From assembly GCA_016841905.1 (NCBI GenBank), contig JAENYF010000030.1, positions 1 to 38,137 on the forward strand: a DNA stretch of 38,137 nt, written 5' to 3'. Source of the DNA: Desulfoscipio geothermicus. Lineage in GTDB: Bacteria; Bacillota; Desulfotomaculia; Desulfotomaculales; Desulfallaceae. Positions 8,541-17,298 of the stretch are shown here, in pieces. Every line of letters starts with the position of its first letter. Positions within the stretch are counted from its first letter, which is position 1. The notes under the pieces are model-generated. The model ran no database searches. It was not told where the DNA came from and saw only the letters and a list, made by a program, of their open reading frames with translations. The translations under genes and the position numbers were made by a program.

Positions 8541-9842
8541 ATGTTGTACTGGAATTCTGAATGTGAAACTATGTCTCGCGATCAATTGGCGGATCTGCAG
8601 TTAACCAGATTAAAGGCCACCGTGGCCAGAACGTATGAAAATGTACCTTTTTATCAACAGGCATTTAAGGAAAAGAGCATTACCCCAGAAGATATACATT
8701 CACTGGATGATTTGCGCAAACTGCCTTTTACTAAAAAGACTGATCTGCGGGATAATTACCCTTACGGGCTTTTTGCCGTACCCAGAGAACAAGTAGTGCG
8801 GCTGCACGCTTCCTCCGGTACCACCGGTAAACCAATCGTTGTGGGTTACACCAAAAGCGATATCGATACCTGGGCAAACCTGATAGCCAGGGCGCTGGTT
8901 ATGGCCGGGGGATCGGATAAGGATATCGTGCAGGTGGGTTACGGCTATGGCCTGTTTACCGGCGGTCTGGGCGCTCACTACGGTGTCGAGTGCCTCGGAG
9001 CTACGGCTGTGCCTGCTTCAGGCGGTAACACCAGCAGGCAGCTCATGCTCATGCAGGATTTCGGTTCAACTATGCTGGCCTGCACGCCTTCTTATGCCTT
9101 ATACCTGGCTGAAGAAGGCATTAACCGGGGGATCGACTTCACCAAGCTGCCTTTAAGAGCGGGAATCTTCGGGGCTGAACCCTGGTCGGAACGCATGCGG
9201 GAACAGTTGGAACAAAAGCTTGATATTACCGCGTTGGATATTTATGGGCTCAGTGAAGTGATGGGGCCAGGGGTGGCTATGGAATGCCAGGACAAACATG
9301 GCATGCACATTCATGAAGATCATTTCATTGCTGAAATTATCGATCCTGAAACGGAAGAACCAGTCCCACACGGTACACCGGGTGAACTGGTGCTCACATC
9401 ATTGACCAAAGAAGCATTCCCGGTGATACGCTACAGAACCAGGGATATAACCGTCCTAAATCCGGAACCCTGCCCGTGTGGGCGCACCCACGTGCGTATG
9501 CAGCGAATAACCGGACGCAGTGATGACATGCTCATTATCCGGGGAGTCAATGTATTTCCAACGCAAATTGAAAGCGTGCTGCTGGAGTTCGGGGAAACCG
9601 AGCCCCATTACCAGCTGGTGGTGGACCGGAAGGGTACTCTGGACGACATGGAAATATGGGTTGAGTTGTCTGCGGAAATGTTTAACGATGAGGTGCGCAA
9701 ACTGGAGAATTTGGAGCGGCGGTTGTATTCACGCATCAACAGTGTGCTGGGTATTTCAGCTCGCATTAAGCTGGTGGAGCCGCGGACCATTCCGCGCAGT
9801 GAAGGCAAAGCCAAGCGCATTGTGGATCGGCGGGAGATCTAA
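8541..9842 (+). CDS. paaK: phenylacetate-CoA ligase
   Basis: The 433-residue AMP-forming ligase activates phenylacetate (or a related aryl acid) to its CoA thioester. The start at 8541 gives the family's usual opening [16 protein letters not shown], and the AGGAG at 8526-8530 is ten bases before it; the nearby ATG at 8532 is too close. The AMP-binding loop is SSGTTGKP (S91 onward), followed by [22 protein letters not shown], and the C-terminal [17 protein letters not shown] with the PaaK-type C-terminal domain. Control by a T-box means the gene is switched on when an aminoacyl-tRNA is short, which suggests an anabolic use of arylacetates in this organism rather than degradation. No other paa gene is nearby. 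Confidence 0.93.
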   Translation: MLYWNSECETMSRDQLADLQLTRLKATVARTYENVPFYQQAFKEKSITPEDIHSLDDLRKLPFTKKTDLRDNYPYGLFAVPREQVVRLHASSGTTGKPIVVGYTKSDIDTWANLIARALVMAGGSDKDIVQVGYGYGLFTGGLGAHYGVECLGATAVPASGGNTSRQLMLMQDFGSTMLACTPSYALYLAEEGINRGIDFTKLPLRAGIFGAEPWSERMREQLEQKLDITALDIYGLSEVMGPGVAMECQDKHGMHIHEDHFIAEIIDPETEEPVPHGTPGELVLTSLTKEAFPVIRYRTRDITVLNPEPCPCGRTHVRMQRITGRSDDMLIIRGVNVFPTQIESVLLEFGETEPHYQLVVDRKGTLDDMEIWVELSAEMFNDEVRKLENLERRLYSRINSVLGISARIKLVEPRTIPRSEGKAKRIVDRREI

Positions 9843-9884
9843 GATAGCCGGGGAAGTGGTTAAGAGAATTTAAGCTCGTTAAAA

Positions 9885-9909
9885 GGGAACCTTTTGGATA
9901 AAGGTTCCC
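9885..9909. terminator. bidirectional terminator between convergent paaK and ABC-F genes
   Basis: GGGAACCTTT and AAAGGTTCCC form a perfect 10-bp stem with a five-base loop. It has pyrimidine-rich sequence on the right and TTTTAA after the stem when read leftward, so it can serve both genes. Confidence 0.85.
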
Positions 9910-9916
9910 TCTCTCC

Positions 9917-11503
9917 TTAACCCATCTTCTCCAGATACTCATCGTAGGTGAGCCGCTGGTCGATTAACCCGTGGGGAGTGATTTCGATGATGCGGTTGGC
10001 AATGGTTTGCACGAACTGGTGGTCGCGGGAGGCGAATAGCACGGTGCCGGGATAGGCGGTAAGTCCATTATTCACCGCGGTGATCGACTCCAGGTCCAGG
10101 TGGTTGGTGGGCTCGTCCAGGATGAGAACGTTGGCCTGGCTTAACATCATCCTGGTGAACATTAAGCGCACCTTTTCTCCGCCCGATAGCACGCGCACCT
10201 CTTTAAGCGCTTCCTCCCCGGAAAACAGCATTCTGCCCAGCATGCCCCGGATAAAGGTTTCAGTTAAATCTGTAGAGTACTGGCGCAGCCAGTCGATTAA
10301 GTTTAATTGAACCTCATTAAAGTATTGGGAGTTATCCTTGGGGAAATAGGCCTGGGTAGTGGTTACACCCCATTTGTATGTCCCGCTGTCCGGTTCCAGC
10401 TCACCCATTAAAATCTTAAACAGCGTGGTTTTGGCCGCTTCATTCTGGCCCACAAAGGCTATTTTATCTCCCTTGTCGACGATAAAACTAATCTTGTCTA
10501 ATACCGGCTGGCCGTTGATGGTTTTGCACAAGCTATCCACCGCTAACAGATCATTGCCTGCCTCCCGTTCCGGTTTAAAGGCCACAAAGGGATATTTTCT
10601 GGAAGAGGGCTGGATATCCTCCAGGGTTAGTTTTTCCAGCTGCTTTTTCCGGGAAGTGGCTTGTTTGGATTTAGAAGCATTGGCGCTGAAGCGCCTGATA
10701 AATTCCTTTAACTCATTGGCCTTCTCTTCCAGGCGCTTATTCTTATCCCTGGCCAGTTGGAGGATTAACTGGCTGGATTCGTACCAGAAATCGTAGTTGC
10801 CTACAAATATTTTAATTTTGCCATAGTCGATATCGGCAATATGGGTACATACCTGATTGAGAAAATGCCTATCATGGGAGACCACAATGACTGTGCCTTC
10901 GAAGCCCTTTAAAAAATTTTCCAGCCAGGTAATGGATTTAACATCCAGATTGTTGGTGGGCTCGTCCAGCAGCAATATGTGAGGGTGTCCGAACAAGGCC
11001 TGGGCTAGTAGCACCTTCACCTTTTCGGTGCCCTTTAATTCCCGCATTAATTTATGATGCAGATCTTCGCTGATGCCTAAGCCCGAAAGCAGAGCTGCCG
11101 CCTCGTATTCGGCATCCCAGCCGTTTAGTTCGCCAAATTCGCCCTCTAATTCTGAAGCTTTCATACCATCGGCATCTGAAAAATCTTCTTTGGCATATAA
11201 CGCTTCCTTTTCTAACATAATTTCGTAAAGCCTGGCGTGCCCCATGATCACCGTGTTGAGCACCTCGTACTGGTCATAGGCAAACTGGTCTTGTTTTAAT
11301 ACGGCCAGCCGTTCACCGGGCGTAATGCTGATATACCCCGTGCTGGATTCTAAATCCCCTGACAGTATCCGTAAAAATGTAGATTTGCCTGCACCATTTG
11401 CACCGATTAATCCATAACAGTTGCCGGGAGAAAAGGTTATTTCCACATTGTCAAAAAGCTTTCTACCACCATATCTCAAACTTACATTGTGTGTGCTTAT
11501 CAA
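9917..11503 (-). CDS. ABC-F family ATPase, YkpA/YbiT type
   Basis: A soluble 528-residue protein with two ABC ATPase domains and no membrane segments, the hallmark of ABC-F translation factors that act at the ribosome E site. The first ABC domain has GANGAGKS near 34-41, a degenerate signature (LKGTEK) and Walker B ILLLDEPTNNLD. A charged linker (about 240-300, rich in Lys/Glu/Arg) resembles the P-site tRNA interaction motif. The second ABC domain has a Walker A written GQNEAAKTT, where the Gly before Lys is Ala, an intact LSGGEK signature and VLILDEPTNHLD. The overall order resembles B. subtilis YkpA and E. coli YbiT. Whether it gives antibiotic tolerance cannot be told. Confidence 0.88.
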   Translation of the reverse strand: MISTHNVSLRYGGRKLFDNVEITFSPGNCYGLIGANGAGKSTFLRILSGDLESSTGYISITPGERLAVLKQDQFAYDQYEVLNTVIMGHARLYEIMLEKEALYAKEDFSDADGMKASELEGEFGELNGWDAEYEAAALLSGLGISEDLHHKLMRELKGTEKVKVLLAQALFGHPHILLLDEPTNNLDVKSITWLENFLKGFEGTVIVVSHDRHFLNQVCTHIADIDYGKIKIFVGNYDFWYESSQLILQLARDKNKRLEEKANELKEFIRRFSANASKSKQATSRKKQLEKLTLEDIQPSSRKYPFVAFKPEREAGNDLLAVDSLCKTINGQPVLDKISFIVDKGDKIAFVGQNEAAKTTLFKILMGELEPDSGTYKWGVTTTQAYFPKDNSQYFNEVQLNLIDWLRQYSTDLTETFIRGMLGRMLFSGEEALKEVRVLSGGEKVRLMFTRMMLSQANVLILDEPTNHLDLESITAVNNGLTAYPGTVLFASRDHQFVQTIANRIIEITPHGLIDQRLTYDEYLEKMG

Positions 11504-11656
11504 TTCTTATACCGCCCTGATCATATTTTTAACGCAAATCACCTTGCATTATATCACATCAGAGCCTAGCTAGAGTAATTCCTGTCCAAATGTTTGAATA
11601 TAACCAAAGGTGCCCATGATATTCTGTGTTAAAATATGTTAGGGAGGCGGGTTAAG

Positions 11657-13321
11657 ATGACTAAGGGGTCAGGTTTTTTTACAGGCAAAAGGAACTTTAT
11701 CTTAATTATCGGGATGCTGTGTATATTGATACTGGGCGGTATTTTATTAACTAACGTAATCAGTTACGGTAATGGCCGCCATGATATAGAGGCCAATACG
11801 TATTCAGAATATCACCCGGGTGATTTATTTGCCCATAGATCTCAGTATATCGGGGATGCCGGTAATATTGGTAACCTTTTAAGTAAACTGCCCCTGGGTG
11901 AGTATAAAAAAGGGATATCACTGGCCACGGAACATAAACCCTATGGTTTAACGGTTAATTATGTTATTAGCAACGCTGATATATACACAGATCTAATAGA
12001 TGTATCCCTACGCGATAATGCGGTGATAATTTTTGCGCTGATTAAAAATGTGGAGCAAATTTCCTTTAATATAGCCAGTGACACCGCCGGAGCAAACAAT
12101 CAGTTGCAATACCAATATACGAGAACCGGGGTTCAACAAAGCTACCAGCAAGACCCATGGGAATACTCCAGGGATATCAAGGTGTTCAGTGATTTTTTAA
12201 ACCGGCTTGCCTTTAAGCTGTTGGTTTTCCCGGAGCAATATACACCGGCCATGTCCAGTACCCCGGGCATACGTATTGCGGCGGAATACCGGAATCCTGT
12301 GGGGAAGGTTCGTTATGCAGCGGATAATGGGGTGCTGCTTAAATGGGACTCATCCACCGGTAAAATGTCCAGTGGTGCTAAAACAGTTGAGCTTTCTTAT
12401 GGCAATTCAGTCTACTGGTCACCAGTTAGTAAGGACGGGCAAATTAATGGCGCTAAGAACACTAAGGTAACTGTAACAATATTTGATCCCCAGGGGAACA
12501 ATGCGGGTGAAAAGCTCGTCACCATCAGGTGCGCCGATTCGATATATCAAGTTCAGCCTGCGCCCGGTATTGTAATCGGCGTACAAAGACAAGCTGCGGA
12601 GCCCGGGAATCTTGAGCAGGCGGTCAGTGCTGCCATCAAGGACCAGGGTAAAGGCTACCTTGAAGGGGAGTGTATCACTGAGGGCCATGTCATTTTAGAC
12701 ACAGAAGAGCGGGATGGAACGGTTAAGGCATATACCGTTGCCAGTATGGGGTGGTTCGGCTTTGAAAACGGGGTTTTTACCAAAATAAGCGGCAGCGGGG
12801 CAATCCCAACCGTGATGACCTTTTCTAGAAATGAACAGGGAATCTACTCCATACGTGAATATAAAGAGCCGGTGGACGGGGCCGGTTATACCGATTCCGT
12901 TAAGAAGATGTTTCCCGCCAAACTGCACGCACAAGTGCTGGCTAACGGAAAGTACTATCCCGACTTAATCAGGCAGCAGGAAGAGCAGGCGACGAAATAT
13001 TTAACCGGTATTGGCCGGTCTGCGAAGGTTAACGCAGGTCATGTGGCCAAGCAACTAGTTGACATTAACGTGGAGGCTTCGAATAAGCTATTCTCAGAGT
13101 TAACTAAGTATGATTCGTTTCTAAATAGCTGCCCATACTGGATTGGTAGTAGAGAACAAATTGAAGATGGCGTGAGATATATTTACGAAACCTCTCAAAG
13201 TAAAACAAGTGATGGCCACGACCTGGTTGTTTTTAAGAAAACCAGGGCAGACGGAACTGTCGTCCAGGAAGCTAAATATAAAATTATGGGCAGTGAGCCA
13301 CGGCTCATCTTAAACCTTTAA
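11657..13321 (+). CDS. membrane-anchored DUF4825-containing protein
   Basis: The 554-residue protein starts at ATG 11657, with GGGAGGCGGG before it, rather than at 11636. Residues about 13-33 form a single hydrophobic segment (FILIIGMLCILILGG), so the rest is probably outside the cell. Residues about 48-160 (SQYIGDAGNIGNLLSKLP, KPYGLTVNYVI, DNAVIIFALIKNVEQISF) look like the DUF4825 domain of Firmicute envelope proteins, which is sometimes attached to BlaR1-type sensors. The remaining 390 residues are mixed alpha/beta and unrecognised. The C-terminal 50 residues (YIYETSQSKTSDG..VQEAKYKIMGSE) might be a separate small domain. A weak promoter (TTGAAT 11594, GATATT 11618) precedes it. No function is known to me. 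Confidence 0.65.
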   Translation: MTKGSGFFTGKRNFILIIGMLCILILGGILLTNVISYGNGRHDIEANTYSEYHPGDLFAHRSQYIGDAGNIGNLLSKLPLGEYKKGISLATEHKPYGLTVNYVISNADIYTDLIDVSLRDNAVIIFALIKNVEQISFNIASDTAGANNQLQYQYTRTGVQQSYQQDPWEYSRDIKVFSDFLNRLAFKLLVFPEQYTPAMSSTPGIRIAAEYRNPVGKVRYAADNGVLLKWDSSTGKMSSGAKTVELSYGNSVYWSPVSKDGQINGAKNTKVTVTIFDPQGNNAGEKLVTIRCADSIYQVQPAPGIVIGVQRQAAEPGNLEQAVSAAIKDQGKGYLEGECITEGHVILDTEERDGTVKAYTVASMGWFGFENGVFTKISGSGAIPTVMTFSRNEQGIYSIREYKEPVDGAGYTDSVKKMFPAKLHAQVLANGKYYPDLIRQQEEQATKYLTGIGRSAKVNAGHVAKQLVDINVEASNKLFSELTKYDSFLNSCPYWIGSREQIEDGVRYIYETSQSKTSDGHDLVVFKKTRADGTVVQEAKYKIMGSEPRLILNL

Positions 13322-13340
13322 AAAATATAATTTCCCGGAT

Positions 13341-13398
13341 TTTCAGACCCATAAGCCAACGAATTACCAAAGTGAGGAAATTACCACCATCAATTATT
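13341..13398. repeat. 58-bp direct repeat, left copy
   Basis: This segment matches 20183-20240 at 55 of 58 positions in the same orientation; the match stops abruptly on both sides. It begins 20 bases after the DUF4825 gene stop. Read in one frame it could be the relic of a protein segment (FQTHKPTNYQSEEITTINYS). It may mark one edge of the accessory island. Confidence 0.85.
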
Positions 13399-13529
13399 CG
13401 CTTAAAGTTCTATCTGCGTTTACCGAAAATTGCCATGACCAAACCGACGACTTATAAAACAGCTCCTGCATACACATTCATGTTATCAAAAAAGCATTCA
13501 TTTATATTAGAATATTTTCGACATGTCTT

Positions 13530-13700
13530 AACGAAGTTGACCAAATTGAATCATTGCTTATTGGCATGTTAGCCTTGAAATTTGGTGCTGCCCCAATTTG
13601 TAATAGCAATGTCTCAAGAGAAAAATTTAAAAGAAATTATGAGCTAGCATCTAGGTCAATTAAACAACTAGTTGGTAATATCTTAGATCTAATAAGTTAA
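13530..13700 (+). pseudogene. coding-like remnant of unknown gene
   Basis: One frame reads NEVDQIESLLIGMLALKFG, then APICNSNVSREKFKRNYELA, and ends at a TAA at 13698-13700. It has good amphipathic helix character but no start of its own: the same frame upstream has a stop at 13455 and the sequence between looks frameshifted. The same frame further up contains the repeat at 13341. I take it as the tail of a decayed gene of unknown family that the island edge has cut. Confidence 0.4.
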
Positions 13701-13851
13701 TTTTAATTTAACAGTGTCCGGCAATTCTATATTACATCTAACATCACATCTTGTACTGGCAGATTAACGTTTTTTTAAACGGTACGCATGCGCATTTTAA
13801 GCCGTATAGAGCCGGAAAGGATTAAGAGTTGAACCTGCGCTTTTGGGAGGG

Positions 13852-13900
13852 CTGGAGGATGATTATCAGCGCAAAATGCATTAACCGTTCGTGATCGGCA
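13852..13900 (+). pseudogene. IS66 transposase remnant, left part
   Basis: The last 49 bases before the RIT element read LEDDYQRKMH-stop-PFVIG. The PFVIG piece is the stretch that in IS66 TnpC proteins directly precedes R-K-N-W-L-F, which is found at 17299 on the other side of the RIT. The part before PFVIG is decayed, with a stop codon. Upstream bases to about 13780 may belong to the same gene but are too degraded to align by eye. Confidence 0.65.
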
Positions 13901-13902
13901 GC

Positions 13903-13927
13903 AATTATGTGCTGACTTTGTTTATGT
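13903..13927 (+). repeat. RIT terminal inverted repeat, left
   Basis: These 25 bases are the exact reverse complement of 17249-17273. They include TTATGTGCT, a motif that recurs inside both ends and is a likely recombinase binding unit. Confidence 0.88.
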
Positions 13928-13979
13928 TCATACCCATTTCCACTGTGGGTAAAACCGCTTAGAATACTCATTTCAGAGC

Positions 13980-14009
13980 AATTATGTGCTTCTTTATAAG
14001 CACATAATT
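13980..14009. terminator. hairpin at the end of the recombinase operon
   Basis: AATTATGTGCTT (13980-13991) and AAGCACATAATT (13998-14009) are perfect 12-bp arms around six bases, overlapping the stop of the last recombinase. The arms repeat the sequence of the RIT ends, so the site may bind recombinase as well as, or instead of, ending transcription. GC content is low for a terminator and there is no strong T run. Confidence 0.5.
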
Positions 14010-15009
14010 ACAAAGATGCTAGGAATGACAGAATATCCTTAGATGGTTTATAACGGTATCTACTTACTGAGGGTTCAGCTATTTTCTCCAGTATTCTCTG
14101 CTTCATCTCAATGTCTGCTTCCATATATTTATGTGTTGTATTTATGCTCTCATGTCCAAGCCAAATAGCAATTGTTGAGATGTCGACTCCTGACTGCAGC
14201 AAATGAAGCGCGGTTGAATGTCGAAAAGTATGCGGGCTAATTTTTTTGCTTTCTAATCTTGGGATAATTTTCTGTGCTTTTTTCTTTAAACAATCAATAC
14301 GGTAACGGACACCTGATCGGGTGAGTTCATCGCCTGTATGATTTATAAACAATTTTTCATCTGGCTTTAGGCCATGCTCTTCAATATACTTTTTAATATA
14401 GGTTGCTGTTGTCTTCCAAAGAGGAATATTTCTTTCTTTTCGTCCTTTACCCATTACATTGATATAACCAGCCGTTCCCGAACCGTCAAATATAACATCT
14501 TTACATCTTAGGGAAATAAGCTCGGATACCCTTATACCTGTATTATAAAGAATCAATATCATCATCCTGTCGCGGCGGCCAAGAGCTTCTTTCATAGAAC
14601 AGGCACCCAGAAAAGCATCTATTTCTTCTTTTGTCAAGAAACCCAGTTGCCGTTTTTCTGCCTTCTGGAAGGGAATCATGAGGCTTCTTTGAATAGTAGC
14701 GCTGTATTCCGGTTTTTCAAAAGACATGAAATGAAGAAAGGCATGGATTGCGGCCAGGCGATTATTGATGGTTTTCGCTTGATTCCCTCTTTTTTGATTA
14801 AGATACTCTAGAAAACCAAGTATCCATTCTGCTTCCATGTGTTCCAAACCTATTTTGTGCGGTGGACATTTATGAACTGTATCTAAATACTCAATATAAA
14901 TTCGGAAAGTGTCCCGGTAGGATTTAATGGTTTCCGGGGAGGCCTGTTTTTGATTGAGCATCCTCTTAAGAAAGAACTTCTGGAGCAAATCTTGGAAAAG
15001 GTTATTCAT
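14008..15009 (-). CDS. tyrosine recombinase, third gene of RIT
   Basis: The 333-residue protein starts at ATG 15007-15009, preceded by AAGGAG, and overlaps the stop of the second recombinase by eight bases. The N-terminal half (about 1-105) is a SAM-like core-binding domain; the C-terminal half is catalytic. The residues are R in NTGIRVSELISL, K in GKGRKERNIPL, HxxR in SPHTFRHSTALHLL, then H in LGHESINTTHKY with the nucleophilic Tyr just after at HKYMEAD. It is therefore complete and probably active. In RIT elements the three recombinases are thought to act together, since they are always kept as a set; their individual roles are not established. Confidence 0.9.
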   Translation of the reverse strand: MNNLFQDLLQKFFLKRMLNQKQASPETIKSYRDTFRIYIEYLDTVHKCPPHKIGLEHMEAEWILGFLEYLNQKRGNQAKTINNRLAAIHAFLHFMSFEKPEYSATIQRSLMIPFQKAEKRQLGFLTKEEIDAFLGACSMKEALGRRDRMMILILYNTGIRVSELISLRCKDVIFDGSGTAGYINVMGKGRKERNIPLWKTTATYIKKYIEEHGLKPDEKLFINHTGDELTRSGVRYRIDCLKKKAQKIIPRLESKKISPHTFRHSTALHLLQSGVDISTIAIWLGHESINTTHKYMEADIEMKQRILEKIAEPSVSRYRYKPSKDILSFLASL

Positions 15010-15967
15010 CTGGTTGCAACTCCTTTCCGTAACGGATCTCAAACTTTCCGCTAGCGAGGGAAAGAAGTTCTGGAGTGGATGTTAGATACCAATAGGTATC
15101 AGCTGGTTTCACGTGCCCCATATAAACCGAAAGCAAATAAATCTTTTGGTTGACATCTTCTCCGCTTTCTAGCCATTTAAGAATAGTACGGCAGGCAAAA
15201 CTGTGCCGAACATCATATAAACGTGGTGGTCTCCTATACCAATTGCTTTCACCAACCGGCATCAAACAGGGGCGCAGTTGCTGGAATGCATATTCAAAAG
15301 CTCTCAAATTAAATTGCCTTCCGTATGACGTTACAAAGAAGAAATGATCTTCTGATCGACCGGGAAGTTTATCTTTTAGTTTCAGGTTATAGTTTTTAAG
15401 CTGTTCCAAGACGGTTTGATGCATAGGGACCAGCCTGTCCTTATGAAATTTTGTATTTTTGATATAAAGATGTCTTTCCCTAAAATTGACATCTTTAACT
15501 TTAAGATTTACCAGCTCGGAAACACGAATCCCTGTTGACCACAACAAACCTAGCGCAATAGACACTGTCAGGCACCTGATGCCATCCGGGGAAAATAAAT
15601 TAGCGGATTCTTTCATCAGCCTAAGGATTTCTTCTTCTGTGTAAATATAAGGTGTCACACGTCCATGACATTTCCCAAAGACTCCTGTTTGGGGAACTTG
15701 GGCCTGAGGATCGATAGAGGCGGCATATTTTGCAAATGTATGTAATGTTTCCAGCCTTCTAGCCATATACCACCTGCTGAGGCTGCCATCGAGAGAAGCC
15801 CATTGCATGGCCAGATCAACAGTGATGGAGCCGCTATGTTCAATTTCGCGTGTATATTTGGTAAAACGTCGTAATTCCTGTGACTCAATTTTTAATTTAT
15901 AGCCCAGGCTTTGCTTGTATTCAATATATGCTTCTATTTGTTTGGTTATTTTATTATCTGCTAACAT
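15002..15967 (-). CDS. tyrosine recombinase, second gene of RIT
   Basis: The 321-residue protein is taken from ATG 15965-15967, with GGAGGTG seven bases upstream, inside the end of the preceding gene (a longer frame begins at 15988). The catalytic Arg is in WSTGIRVSELVNL, Lys in NTKFHKDRLVPM, the second Arg in LYDVRHSFACRT, followed by MGHVKPADTYWYL with His and the Tyr nucleophile. The first His of the HxxR box is replaced by Tyr (YDVR), a substitution that is tolerated in this superfamily. It is the shortest of the three, as usual for the middle RIT protein. It overlaps both neighbours, indicating one transcript with coupled translation. Confidence 0.9.
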   Translation of the reverse strand: MLADNKITKQIEAYIEYKQSLGYKLKIESQELRRFTKYTREIEHSGSITVDLAMQWASLDGSLSRWYMARRLETLHTFAKYAASIDPQAQVPQTGVFGKCHGRVTPYIYTEEEILRLMKESANLFSPDGIRCLTVSIALGLLWSTGIRVSELVNLKVKDVNFRERHLYIKNTKFHKDRLVPMHQTVLEQLKNYNLKLKDKLPGRSEDHFFFVTSYGRQFNLRAFEYAFQQLRPCLMPVGESNWYRRPPRLYDVRHSFACRTILKWLESGEDVNQKIYLLSVYMGHVKPADTYWYLTSTPELLSLASGKFEIRYGKELQPDE

Positions 15968-17181
15968 AAGCTGCCACCTCCGGGCCATATACCGGCAGCT
16001 TGTTGCAACAGCGTTTCAGTATCTATTTTTGTATAAATTGCAGTGCTATCCAGAGATTCATGGCCAAGGATATCTGCCACCATTTTAAGTGTGCAGCCTT
16101 TTTTATATATTTTACTGGCTACTGTCCTACGTAATATATGAGTACCGGTAATGGATTCACTAATACCAGATCTTTTGTATGCACGGCGCATAACACCCCT
16201 TATCTGTTCTCTACCCATAGGTTCACCCTGAGTATGGGAAAAACGGATAAAAAGGACCCGGCTTTTCGATGCAGGCCGAGAATTTTTAAGATAATCAACA
16301 ATGGCTTTTCCAAACGTGGAGGATATAGGTAGGGACCTATCAGCATGGGTTTTGGTGTTTTTAATGTTAATAATGCTATTTTTCCAGTCAAAATCATCCA
16401 AAGTTAGGCTGGCAACTTCTGTGCATCTAAGGCCCAGTTCTATGAAAGATAAGGTAATTGCATAATCCCGTATTCCTACAGGTCTGCTTTTATCAAAACA
16501 ATTCGGCAATGATTCGAATTCTTCGTCGGTTAGCACAGTCGGAATAGAATTTAATTTCCATACCGCCGGTGAAAGTGGGATCTTAAAGATAGACTCATCA
16601 ACATTTACACAGGAAAATTTGAGGTAAAGGAAAAAGTTACGTATTGCTGTTGCTATCCTTCCTTTTGTACTTGGTTTTAAATGGGCCACTTCATCGGTAA
16701 AATAATTCCGGATGTCCAGAGCGTAAATTTTAGACACATTAAAATTTACGGGTGACTGTTGATAGATAAAATTAAGGAACTTCTTTACCCAGCTAACTTC
16801 AGAAATGACACTTGTTTCCGTTAGATGTTTAACGTTTTCTTGGTATTGTTGGAAACCATCCAATAGTTCTTTGATTGTATTAATACTATTTTCTTTTTCT
16901 TTCTTAGAATAGGGTGAACCTATTAAAGATTTAAAATAAGCGTATAATGCGGCCCGGCAATCTTTAAATGTTTGTGGAGCTTTTAAGGCTTCATTTTGAA
17001 GAAATATATTTATTTGGTCTCTTAAGTCGAAATTCTCATCATAGTAATTTGATCGCAAAAATCTAGAAACATAGGTGTGATATCCAATAATTGTACTCTC
17101 GCGATATTCATGTTCAGCTAAAAATATCCTAAACTGATTCAATTTCTGTCTGATTGGTGATGTTAAAAAAACGTACGGCAA
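15961..17181 (-). CDS. tyrosine recombinase, first gene of RIT
   Basis: The 406-residue protein starts with TTG at 17179-17181 (GAGGTG eight bases before); no in-frame ATG lies near a ribosome site. The extended N-terminal part (about 1-215) holds core-binding helices, and the C-terminal catalytic domain has R in GLRCTEVASLTL, K in NTKTHADRSLPI, THILRR for the HxxR box, and LGHESLDSTAIYTKID with His and Tyr. All five catalytic positions are present. The promoter should lie between the right inverted repeat (17249) and the start, within 70 bases, so recombinase binding to its own end could control expression. Confidence 0.9.
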   Translation of the reverse strand: MPYVFLTSPIRQKLNQFRIFLAEHEYRESTIIGYHTYVSRFLRSNYYDENFDLRDQINIFLQNEALKAPQTFKDCRAALYAYFKSLIGSPYSKKEKENSINTIKELLDGFQQYQENVKHLTETSVISEVSWVKKFLNFIYQQSPVNFNVSKIYALDIRNYFTDEVAHLKPSTKGRIATAIRNFFLYLKFSCVNVDESIFKIPLSPAVWKLNSIPTVLTDEEFESLPNCFDKSRPVGIRDYAITLSFIELGLRCTEVASLTLDDFDWKNSIINIKNTKTHADRSLPISSTFGKAIVDYLKNSRPASKSRVLFIRFSHTQGEPMGREQIRGVMRRAYKRSGISESITGTHILRRTVASKIYKKGCTLKMVADILGHESLDSTAIYTKIDTETLLQQAAGIWPGGGSLC

Positions 17182-17248
17182 AGTAGCAACACCTCTTTAT
17201 TTGAAGTATAAATTGCTGCTACTTATCCTTACAATTAGTTTAATGAGC

Positions 17249-17273
17249 ACATAAACAAAGTCAGCACATAATT
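17249..17273 (-). repeat. RIT terminal inverted repeat, right
   Basis: Exact reverse complement of the left repeat over 25 bases. Read inward, TTATGTGCT occurs twice here, the second time just past the repeat, and a third degenerate copy (ATTATGTTCT) is found outside at 17289-17298. Confidence 0.88.
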
Positions 17274-17298
17274 TCTTTTATGTGCGCAAGAACATAAT

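Larger units (their letters stand above)
13901..17298. mobile_element. recombinase-in-trio (RIT) element inserted in an IS66 gene
   Basis: Three overlapping leftward tyrosine recombinase genes (about 406, 321 and 333 residues) lie between perfect 25-bp inverted repeats at 13903-13927 and 17249-17273 (outer bases AATTATGTGCTGAC). This gene order, overlap and terminal repeat layout is that of RIT elements. The flanks are the two pieces of one IS66 transposase gene, so the boundaries can be placed within a few bases: the left edge is at about 13901 and the right edge lies between 17273 and 17298. At the right edge CGCAAGAA occurs twice (17285 and 17299), which could be a target-site or crossover duplication. 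The element appears intact. Confidence 0.85.

Noticed and set aside
13901-17298. Integron or phage integrase interpretation of the recombinases
   Set aside because: Three overlapping genes with shared inverted ends and no attC array or phage genes fit a RIT element instead.
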